64,000 nucleotides of DNA. It comes from FEN-1350 sp964643355. GTDB taxonomy: Bacteria; Planctomycetota; Phycisphaerae; Sedimentisphaerales; Anaerohalosphaeraceae. Numbering within the stretch: position 1 is the stretch's first letter; every line of letters starts with the position of its first letter. A program made the translations under genes and the position numbers. Location of the stretch: positions 37,031 to 101,030 of the forward strand of contig CAZXPW010000010.1 in NCBI GenBank assembly GCA_964643355.1, read 5' to 3'. Shown one piece after another: positions 1-7,946 of this stretch. The notes under the pieces are model-generated. The model made no database searches and was not told where the DNA came from. It saw only the letters and a program-made list of their open reading frames with translations.

Positions 1-33
1 TTTGCATTCTGAGTTCGAATCCGCGAGGAATCC

Positions 34-1119
34 ATGTCACGATTGAAGCGTCCCATTCTTGCGATCGGGATGGTGCTTTACACTTTGGGGGCTGCGGAGG
101 TCTTTCTTCGTATTTTCAATCCCATTCCTTTGATTCCCCGATATGTCGTCGCCACGGACTTGGGGATTCGCGGAAATCAGCCCAATGCGACTTACTGGCA
201 TGTTTCTCCGCATTATCGTATTCAGATGCGGACCAACTCCAAGGGAATCCGAGCCGACCGGGAAATCCCTTATGAAAAACCTCAAGGAATAAAGCGAATT
301 TTGCTCTTGGGCGATTCGTTTGGAATGGGATACGAAGTGGACTTGAAAGATACTTTTCTGGCCCAAATGGAAGCGACTCTGCAAAAAGCCGGGATTCCCT
401 GCGAGACCATCAATCTGTCGGTGTCGGGTTTTGGAAATGCCGAGGAATTGATTCTCCTCAGGGAAGAGGGATTCAAGTATTCTCCGGATCTGGTTATTTT
501 GGCGTGGCATTCAACGGATTATGTGGACAATATCCGTTCGGGCTTGTTTTCGCTGGAGGAGGGTAAATTGGTCCGAAAGAATGCCACTTATTTGCCGGGT
601 ACACGGGCGCAGGAAATTCTCTATTCCATTCCGGGGTATCAATGGATTGCCGACAATTCGCAACTGTACAACTTTGCACGGGAACAGGCCGCCGTTCGAA
701 CCAAATCGTTTTTGGCTGCGATTCGAAAAAAGCCGAGTCAAAGCAGGGCAAAATCTGAAACGGATTCTCGCGATGGCGAAGATTTAGCGGTTGCTCTACT
801 CCGCGAAATCCAGAAAGAAGTGCTCGCTTCTGGAGCTCGGTTTCTTATTCTGGATATTCCGGCTCCTACAACGGGTGGATCTTTTACCTCGACACTCCCC
901 AATCGCGAACAAATACAGGATATCCCCGTTTATTGCCCTATCCAGGACTTATCGAAATACCAGGAAAAGCCGGTGTTCTGGAGGGAACACTCCCATCGTC
1001 ATTTTACCCCGGAGGGGACACGGATTGTGGGATTGGGATTAGCCAGAACCGCTCAGGAACTTTTCGCAAACCAGAAGTTGTCGGGATCTGCAATTGGAAA
1101 AGAACAAACCATTCAATGA
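34..1119 (+). CDS. SGNH/GDSL-type hydrolase, membrane-anchored
   Basis: This 361-residue protein has a short N-terminal hydrophobic segment (about residues 8-24), so it is probably anchored in or exported across the inner membrane. The SGNH block I motif LLLGDSFGMG lies near residue 91, and a late HFTPEG block supplies the usual catalytic His. The residue expected to be Asp in the D-x-x-H block reads as part of HSHRH, so the triad looks non-standard. A GAGG ribosome site precedes the ATG. The gene opens the surface-polymer operon, 54 bp ahead of the NRPS. SGNH proteins in such loci often add or remove O-acyl groups on exopolysaccharide, so a deacylase or acyl-transfer role is inferred. The fold assignment is fairly sure; activity and substrate are not. 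Confidence 0.72.
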   Translation: MSRLKRPILAIGMVLYTLGAAEVFLRIFNPIPLIPRYVVATDLGIRGNQPNATYWHVSPHYRIQMRTNSKGIRADREIPYEKPQGIKRILLLGDSFGMGYEVDLKDTFLAQMEATLQKAGIPCETINLSVSGFGNAEELILLREEGFKYSPDLVILAWHSTDYVDNIRSGLFSLEEGKLVRKNATYLPGTRAQEILYSIPGYQWIADNSQLYNFAREQAAVRTKSFLAAIRKKPSQSRAKSETDSRDGEDLAVALLREIQKEVLASGARFLILDIPAPTTGGSFTSTLPNREQIQDIPVYCPIQDLSKYQEKPVFWREHSHRHFTPEGTRIVGLGLARTAQELFANQKLSGSAIGKEQTIQ

Positions 1120-1173
1120 TTCGGCATTGAGTACCACAGTATCGGCCGGCCGGTAAGTTGATATGATGCGGTA

Positions 1174-4100
1174 TTGATCCGCGATTCGTCTCTGGTCAAG
1201 TATCTCGTGGCAACCAAAACAGATCGACATTCCGAATTAACCGAGAAGGTTAGGGAGTGGAATTCGACCGATCGGCCGTATCCGAAAGATCGGTGCATTC
1301 CCCAGTTGTTCGAGGATCAGGTTTTCCGGACTCCGGACGCGGTTGCGGTGGAGTTTGAGGGTCGGGAGCTAACTTACTCGCAGCTCAATGCCCGGGCCAA
1401 TCAACTGGCGCATTATCTGCGGGAGAAAGGTGTGGGTCCGGATGTTCCGGTGGGCATCTGCATGGATCGCAGTCTGGAGATGATGGTGTCTATCCTGGCC
1501 ATTCTCAAGGCGGGAGGATGCTATGTTCCCCTGGACCCCTTGTATCCCGCCGAGCGGCTTGGGCTGATGGCCGAGGAGGCCGGGGTCAAGATGATCCTGG
1601 CGGATGCGGGGCTGGCCGCGATCTTTCCGGAGTCCATCCGACAGGTCAACCCGGCAGACACGGCGGCTTTTGAAGCGTATTCCACTGATAATCCTTCTTG
1701 GGTGGGGACTTCCGAAGACCTGGCCTACATGGTGTTTACCTCTGGCTCGACGGGCACGCCCAAGGGCGTGGCCGTGCCCCATCGGGGGGTGGTGCGATTG
1801 GTGTTCGGGCAGGAGTACATGACCTTCGGACCGGACCTGTGTATGCTGCAACTGGCGCCGGTGAGCTTTGACGCCTCGACGCTGGAGATTTGGGGGCCGC
1901 TACTGCACGGCGGCAAGTGTGTTCTCTATCCGGGGCGGGTGCCTGAATTAGAACAGTTGGAGAATGTACTGCAATCCAACAAGATCAATGCCTTATGGTT
2001 GACGGCGTCATTATTTAACTTGGTGATAGATACGCGACCACAGATGCTCAATAGTGTCGAGACCGTTCTGACTGGTGGGGAGGCGCTATCGGTACCCCAT
2101 GTTCGGAAGGCACTGGAGGTATTGCCGAATGTTCAGCTCGTTAACGGATATGGTCCGACGGAAAGTACGACTTTTACCTGTTGTTATCGAATTCCAAAGT
2201 TACTGCCGGAAAGGGTGACTTCGATTCCGATCGGCCGGCCGATTGCCAATACGCAGGCGTATATTCTGGATTCACGAATGCAGCCGGTCCCGATCGGGGT
2301 AACGGGGGAATTGTATATCGGGGGGGATGGGTTGGCGCGGGGGTATGTGAACCGGCCGGAGCTGACGGCGGAGCGGTTTGTGGCCAACCCGTTCAGCGAA
2401 GTTCGGAAAAGCCGGCTGTATAAGACGGGGGACCTTTGCCGATGGCTGGGGGACGGGAACATCGAGTTTCTGGGCCGGACGGATGATCAGGTCAAGATTC
2501 GGGGATTCCGGATTGAGTTGGGGGAGATTGAAAGCGTTTTGCGAAGCCATCCGTTGGTGGGGCAAGCGGTGGTGACGGTGCGGGAGGACGAGCCGGGGCA
2601 GAAGGTCCTGGTCGGCTATGTAGTACTGAAGGAAAAGGGGACCTGTGACGAGAAGGTTTTGCGAGAATATCTGGCGACAAAATTGCCGGAATACATGGTT
2701 CCTTCGGCGATTGTGGAGCTGGATACGATTCCGCTGACGGCCAGCGGCAAGGCCGACCGGAATTCGCTCCCTCTTCCCGGAAAACAAGGTGTTTCTCTTC
2801 GAAAGGGTAATCTTCCTCGTTCTGAGACCGAGAAGAAACTCGCTTTGATTTGGCAGGAAGTATTAAATATAGATACCATTTTTCGAGAGGATGAGTTTTT
2901 TCGTCTTGGCGGCAATTCCATAAAAGCTATTCAGGTAGCTTACCGAATTCATCATCATTTGGGGATCCAGATTCCGGTTTCGATATTGTTCGAAAAGCCC
3001 GTTCTCAGTGACATTGCCCATGCAATCGACATCCATTCATCCTCTTTACGGAAAGAAAATGAATTAACGATATCGACAGTACCTTCAACCGGATACATTC
3101 CACAATCCTCTGCGCAGAAGCGCTTATGGTTAACTCAACACATTACGGGTCCAATCTCCTACTATAATGTGGCATTTTTGATCGTAATTCAAGGTGACTT
3201 ACATTCTGAGATTCTTGAGAAATGTCTTCAGATCCTCATACAAAGGCATAATTCGTTGCGGACCACTTTTGATTGTGTTGGAGATAAACTCATTCAGAAA
3301 GTGTCTGAATTTCAACCTTGGAATCTTCCTGTCGTCCGCCTTGGTTGTATAGAGAATGAAGACATTATCTCAAAATATATTATCCACTCCGAAGAGCAAA
3401 TCCAGAAGGTATTTGATCTGCAAAAGGGTCCACTGTTTGATTTTCAGTTGATGCAAGCAAAGAAAGAACATTATGCCCTTCTCATCAATATGCATCACCT
3501 CATCACCGATGGTTGGTCCATGGGTTTGTTAATTCGCGAAATCGGAACTGTATATTCGGAGTTGTACAGACGGCGGAGCACAGATCTGGTTCCCTTGACA
3601 ATTCAATATGCGGATTATGCACAATGGCAGACACAAAATCTTGATCGAATATGCCGTAAGGATCTCGACTATTGGCTGAAGAAACTTAAGGATATGCCGG
3701 ATGGAATTACTCTTCCAACGGATTATCCTCGACCTTCAATCCAGACCTTTCGATGTTCGTGGGAATTTCGAAAAGTAGATTCCTGGCTTTATTCCCAGTT
3801 TCTCGATTTTTGTTCAAGACACAATGTTACTCTTTATATGTTATTTTTGGCGGTCTTTAAAGCCCTCTTATATCGATATACACAACAAGAAGATATTATT
3901 ATTGGTAGTCCCATTTCCGGCAGAACCACAAAAGAGGTTGAACATGTGGTCGGTTTTTTTGTCAACACTCTTGTAGTACGAACAACTTTAAGTGGGAATC
4001 TGTCCTTTCGGGATCTCTTAAACTTGATCAAAGCTGATTGCCTTGAGGCCCATCAACACCAAGATCTTCCATATTGTGTATTAATTGAGAAAATCAATCC

Positions 4101-7047
4101 TCCGCGTTTGCGCGATCGTAATACGCTTTTTCAAGTCATGTTCGCCTACCAGGATGCAAGATATTGGAAGACTGAATGGGCCCAGTTGTCCACTCGTACG
4201 ATTGAGATATGTTCGGGGACATCCATATTCGACTTTACATTATTTGTCGAAGAGAATGAAGATGGGCTGCTCCTTCGGGGAGAGTACAATACTGATTTGT
4301 ATCAACAGTCCACAATTCAGCGGTTTTTGCGTGAATTCGAGCAACTGGCGCTTGCTGCTATCCTCGATCCCAACAAAAGTATTTCAAGAATTATCATTAC
4401 CGAGGAGAATTGTACTCAGCCCCTTGGCGGTTTCCATCATGATGATTCTCCATCGTATCCACAGGATCGGTGCGTTCCCCAGTTGTTCGAGTATCAGGTT
4501 TTCCGGACTCCAGACGCGGTTGCGGTGGAGTTTGAAGGTCGATCCTTAACCTACTCACAACTCAATGTCCGGGCCAATCAACTGGCGCATTATCTGCGGG
4601 AGAAAGGTGTGGGTCCGGATGTTCCGGTGGGCATCTGCATGGATCGCAGTCTGGAGATGATGGTGTCTATCCTGGCCATTCTCAAGGCGGGAGGATGCTA
4701 TGTTCCCCTGGACCCCTTGTATCCCGCCGAGCGGCTTGGGCTGATGGCCGAGGAGGCCGGGGTCAAGATGATCCTGGCGGATGCGGGGCTGGCCGCGATC
4801 TTTCCGGAGTCCATCCGACAGGTCAACCCGGCAGACACGGCGGCTTTTGAAGCGTATTCCACTGATAATCCTTCTTGGGTGGGGACTTCCGAAGACCTGG
4901 CCTACATGGTGTTTACCTCTGGCTCGACGGGCACGCCCAAGGGCGTGGCCGTGCCCCATCGGGGGGTGGTGCGATTGGTGTTCGGGCAGGAGTACATGAC
5001 CTTCGGACCGGACCTGTGTATGCTGCAACTGGCGCCGGTGAGCTTTGACGCCTCGACGCTGGAGATTTGGGGGCCGCTACTGCACGGCGGCAAGTGTGTT
5101 CTCTATCCGGGGCGGGTGCCTGAATTAGAACAGTTGGAGAATGTACTGCAATCCAACAAGATCAATGCCTTATGGTTGACGGCGTCATTATTTAACTTGG
5201 TGATAGATACGCGACCACAGATGCTCAATAGTGTCGAGACCGTTCTGACTGGTGGGGAGGCGCTATCGGTACCCCATGTTCGGAAGGCACTGGAGGTATT
5301 GCCGAATGTTCAGCTCGTTAACGGATATGGTCCGACGGAAAGTACGACTTTTACCTGTTGTTATCGAATTCCAAAGTTACTGCCGGAAAGGGTGACTTCG
5401 ATTCCGATCGGCCGGCCGATTGCCAATACGCAGGCGTATATTCTGGATTCACGAATGCAGCCGGTCCCGATCGGGGTAACGGGGGAATTGTATATCGGGG
5501 GGGATGGGTTGGCGCGGGGGTATGTGAACCGGCCGGAGCTGACGGCGGAGCGGTTTGTGGCCAACCCGTTCAGCGAAGTTCGGAAAAGCCGGCTGTATAA
5601 GACGGGGGACCTTTGCCGATGGCTGGGGGACGGGAACATCGAGTTTCTGGGCCGGACGGATGATCAGGTCAAGATTCGGGGATTCCGGATTGAGTTGGGG
5701 GAGATTGAAAGCGTTTTGCGAAGCCATCCGTTGGTGGGGCAAGCGGTGGTGACGGTGCGGGAGGACGAGCCGGGGCAGAAGGTCCTGGTCGGCTATGTAG
5801 TACTGAAGGAAAAGGGGACCTGTGACGAGAAGGTTTTGCGAGAATATCTGGCGACAAAATTGCCGGAATACATGGTTCCTTCGGCGATTGTGGAGCTGGA
5901 TACGATTCCGCTGACGGCCAGCGGCAAAGCCGACCGAAAACAATTGCCGCGGCCTCGAACGAGTGAAATTCCGAGAACGGATTTCCTTCCACAGACGGCT
6001 ACCGAGATTCAGCTCGCCGAAATCTGGAAACGGTTACTGAAAAGAGAAATTGTGTACCGAGATGATCACTTTTTCCGCTTGGGTGGACATTCGTTATTGG
6101 CGGCGGAGTTGTTCTTCCGGATTCAGGACCAGTTTTCCCTTCACCTGCCGATCCCGACGATTTTTGAAGCCCCGACCCTGGGACAACTGGCCGAGGCGAT
6201 CAACCGGGCTATGAACGAGATGACGACCCGTGATCTGGTCCAGATCAAATCGGGCAGCGGGGGCCATCCGATCTTTTACCTGCCGGGGATTGGAGGTCAC
6301 ACGCTTTCGTTCTATCATCTGGCCGAGGCGATGAAGATCGACTGTTCGCAATATGGACTGAACCTGCGGGGTCTTGACGGCAAGGCGCAGCCCCAGGAGA
6401 CTATAGAGGAGATGGCGGCCTACTTTGTTGAACTGGTTCGAACCATACAGCCGCATGGGCCGTACAACCTCTGCGGATTTTCGTTCGGGGGCAGGGTAGC
6501 GTTTGAAATGGCGCTGCAATTGCAGCGGGCTGGAGAACCCATCGGATTTTTGGGTATGTTGGGGGCGACAGCGCCGGGATATCCGCCGATGCCGGAAAAT
6601 CCCTTCCTGCGGATCGGGTATCGACTGGTTGATTTTAGCCGAATTGGATTTGTTCGACAGTGGCGATATCTCCGGTTCAAGATCCGCAAGACCCTGTCCC
6701 GGTTACGGCGAGAGATTCGGAACGGGGGAGGGAATGAAGCGGCAGCCGTTTGTATGGAGATGCCTCATCAACAATCGGTGGTCAAAGCGGCGATGAAGGC
6801 CTGGTATCGATACAAGCCGGCACGAAAGTTCGAGGGAGATGTAACGGTTATTCGAGAGGGTCGATCTCTCAGTGATCTTTATGCCCGATATACCGATCCG
6901 GAATACGGTTGGGGGCGATATGTTGAGGGGAACATCCGGGTCCATCAGATGGATTGCGGACATATGGATCTGTTCCGTCCGCCTTTTGTCGAGGAATTGG
7001 GACGAGTGATGGAACAATGTCTGCGAGAATCGATCGAGAGGGAATGA
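1174..7047 (+). CDS. Two-module non-ribosomal peptide synthetase (A-T-C-A-T-TE)
   Basis: This 1957-residue synthetase carries, in order: adenylation (about 35-530, TSGSTGTPKG, NGYGPTEST and GRTDDQVKIRGFRIE motifs), carrier protein (GGNS, Ser582), condensation (HHLITDG, His774/His775/Asp779), a second adenylation domain (about 1095-1590), carrier protein (GGHS, Ser1640) and type I thioesterase (GFSFGG, Ser1770; late His1930). There is no leading condensation domain and no epimerase, so the line should make a dipeptide and release or cyclise it. Hand alignment to PheA gives the pocket code DALWLGGTFK for both A domains, close to the valine code DAFWIGGTFK of GrsB and surfactin synthetase. The start is TTG at 1174, the first start codon after an in-frame stop, or GTG at 1207. 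No strong ribosome site marks either. The next gene overlaps it by ATGA. See the repeat entries for the duplicated A domain. Confidence 0.95.
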   Translation: MIRDSSLVKYLVATKTDRHSELTEKVREWNSTDRPYPKDRCIPQLFEDQVFRTPDAVAVEFEGRELTYSQLNARANQLAHYLREKGVGPDVPVGICMDRSLEMMVSILAILKAGGCYVPLDPLYPAERLGLMAEEAGVKMILADAGLAAIFPESIRQVNPADTAAFEAYSTDNPSWVGTSEDLAYMVFTSGSTGTPKGVAVPHRGVVRLVFGQEYMTFGPDLCMLQLAPVSFDASTLEIWGPLLHGGKCVLYPGRVPELEQLENVLQSNKINALWLTASLFNLVIDTRPQMLNSVETVLTGGEALSVPHVRKALEVLPNVQLVNGYGPTESTTFTCCYRIPKLLPERVTSIPIGRPIANTQAYILDSRMQPVPIGVTGELYIGGDGLARGYVNRPELTAERFVANPFSEVRKSRLYKTGDLCRWLGDGNIEFLGRTDDQVKIRGFRIELGEIESVLRSHPLVGQAVVTVREDEPGQKVLVGYVVLKEKGTCDEKVLREYLATKLPEYMVPSAIVELDTIPLTASGKADRNSLPLPGKQGVSLRKGNLPRSETEKKLALIWQEVLNIDTIFREDEFFRLGGNSIKAIQVAYRIHHHLGIQIPVSILFEKPVLSDIAHAIDIHSSSLRKENELTISTVPSTGYIPQSSAQKRLWLTQHITGPISYYNVAFLIVIQGDLHSEILEKCLQILIQRHNSLRTTFDCVGDKLIQKVSEFQPWNLPVVRLGCIENEDIISKYIIHSEEQIQKVFDLQKGPLFDFQLMQAKKEHYALLINMHHLITDGWSMGLLIREIGTVYSELYRRRSTDLVPLTIQYADYAQWQTQNLDRICRKDLDYWLKKLKDMPDGITLPTDYPRPSIQTFRCSWEFRKVDSWLYSQFLDFCSRHNVTLYMLFLAVFKALLYRYTQQEDIIIGSPISGRTTKEVEHVVGFFVNTLVVRTTLSGNLSFRDLLNLIKADCLEAHQHQDLPYCVLIEKINPPRLRDRNTLFQVMFAYQDARYWKTEWAQLSTRTIEICSGTSIFDFTLFVEENEDGLLLRGEYNTDLYQQSTIQRFLREFEQLALAAILDPNKSISRIIITEENCTQPLGGFHHDDSPSYPQDRCVPQLFEYQVFRTPDAVAVEFEGRSLTYSQLNVRANQLAHYLREKGVGPDVPVGICMDRSLEMMVSILAILKAGGCYVPLDPLYPAERLGLMAEEAGVKMILADAGLAAIFPESIRQVNPADTAAFEAYSTDNPSWVGTSEDLAYMVFTSGSTGTPKGVAVPHRGVVRLVFGQEYMTFGPDLCMLQLAPVSFDASTLEIWGPLLHGGKCVLYPGRVPELEQLENVLQSNKINALWLTASLFNLVIDTRPQMLNSVETVLTGGEALSVPHVRKALEVLPNVQLVNGYGPTESTTFTCCYRIPKLLPERVTSIPIGRPIANTQAYILDSRMQPVPIGVTGELYIGGDGLARGYVNRPELTAERFVANPFSEVRKSRLYKTGDLCRWLGDGNIEFLGRTDDQVKIRGFRIELGEIESVLRSHPLVGQAVVTVREDEPGQKVLVGYVVLKEKGTCDEKVLREYLATKLPEYMVPSAIVELDTIPLTASGKADRKQLPRPRTSEIPRTDFLPQTATEIQLAEIWKRLLKREIVYRDDHFFRLGGHSLLAAELFFRIQDQFSLHLPIPTIFEAPTLGQLAEAINRAMNEMTTRDLVQIKSGSGGHPIFYLPGIGGHTLSFYHLAEAMKIDCSQYGLNLRGLDGKAQPQETIEEMAAYFVELVRTIQPHGPYNLCGFSFGGRVAFEMALQLQRAGEPIGFLGMLGATAPGYPPMPENPFLRIGYRLVDFSRIGFVRQWRYLRFKIRKTLSRLRREIRNGGGNEAAAVCMEMPHQQSVVKAAMKAWYRYKPARKFEGDVTVIREGRSLSDLYARYTDPEYGWGRYVEGNIRVHQMDCGHMDLFRPPFVEELGRVMEQCLRESIERE
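1392..2750 (+). repeat. Direct repeat copy 1 (A domain of NRPS module 1)
   Basis: These 1359 bases read identically to 4569-5927 (offset 3177). The first mismatch on the left is 1391/4568 and on the right 2751/5928. Similar but imperfect homology continues to about 1283 on the left. The repeat covers almost the whole adenylation core including the substrate pocket, and synonymous positions do not differ. Confidence 0.93.
4569..5927 (+). repeat. Direct repeat copy 2 (A domain of NRPS module 2)
   Basis: Second copy of the 1359-bp perfect direct repeat inside the NRPS gene. Both copies are GC-rich (37 of 60 bases G or C at 2401-2460), while the condensation domain between them is much more AT-rich (24 of 60 at 3121-3180). 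This fits recent gene conversion or duplication of an A domain into an older scaffold. A mis-assembly is possible but less likely, because the two copies have different flanks on both sides. Confidence 0.93.
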
Positions 7048-7946
7048 TGGTCACTGCGCCGTCCATTTCGATGATTCAAGCCAATGATCATTGGGGATTC
7101 ATGGGGCTACCGCAAATTGTCAACGGCGGAGATATTGCGATTGTCTGGGCGGACTTGGGATCGATCATCGAACCAAAGGACTTGGATGCAATCAAACTGA
7201 CGGAGGAAGAATATAGACGAGCGGAAGGGTATGTTCAAGAGGCGGACCGCGATCGTTTTATTCAACGACGGAGAATCCTTCGGCGGTTATTGGGAGTAAT
7301 CTTGCGTCGAGAACCCAAAGACATCGTTCTTCGAACGGATGTTGCCGGCAAACCCTTTGTCGATCCGATCAGCGCGCCATGGCCGGTTTCGTTTAGTCTA
7401 TCCCATTCGCGAGATCGTGCGGTTTTTGCATTTGGACGAAATCGACCAATTGGAATTGATATTGAATATCGTGATCCCTCGGTCGAGATCATGAAAATGG
7501 CAAGCGTGATCTGTACGCAAGCCGAGCGGGAACGATTGGGTAGATTGGCTGGCCAGGAACAATTAACGGCTTTCTACGATTGCTGGTGTATCAAGGAAAC
7601 GTTTATCAAAGCGGCCGGAGTTCGTGACCCTCAGGGCTTTGAAGTTTCATTCTACCCCCATACGCCGAGACTTCTTCGCCTTGACAACAAGCCAGCGGAT
7701 GTCGAGAAATGGTCCTTTCAACGAATCGATTTGGGGATTGATTGGACAGTTATGCTTGCCGTTGAAAAACGGTTGTGGCCGATCCAGGCATATCAGGTTC
7801 ACAATGCTGGAGGTTTAACTATAGAAGAGTGTTTCCATAACAAGTCAGAGGAGCGTTCATCCTCTTTTCGGTGTTTTGAATTTCTTTTCCTGATATCGAT
7901 GTTACCAAAGAGTCTCCTTGGTATTTATCAAAGATTGAGTTCATGA
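7044..7946 (+). CDS. 4'-phosphopantetheinyl transferase, Sfp/HetI type
   Basis: The enzyme moves 4'-phosphopantetheine from CoA to the serine of carrier proteins, so it should activate Ser582 and Ser1640 of the NRPS just upstream. The 300-residue product has the family motifs PIGIDIE (metal-binding Asp and Glu) and WCIKETFIKAAG, spaced as in Sfp. The ATG at 7044 overlaps the NRPS stop as ATGA and has GAGAGGGA upstream. It overlaps the following exosortase gene the same way (7943-7946). This double coupling argues strongly that NRPS, PPTase and exosortase fusion are made together. About 60 residues after the conserved core are not typical of the family and look poorly ordered. Confidence 0.92.
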   Translation: MMVTAPSISMIQANDHWGFMGLPQIVNGGDIAIVWADLGSIIEPKDLDAIKLTEEEYRRAEGYVQEADRDRFIQRRRILRRLLGVILRREPKDIVLRTDVAGKPFVDPISAPWPVSFSLSHSRDRAVFAFGRNRPIGIDIEYRDPSVEIMKMASVICTQAERERLGRLAGQEQLTAFYDCWCIKETFIKAAGVRDPQGFEVSFYPHTPRLLRLDNKPADVEKWSFQRIDLGIDWTVMLAVEKRLWPIQAYQVHNAGGLTIEECFHNKSEERSSSFRCFEFLFLISMLPKSLLGIYQRLSS

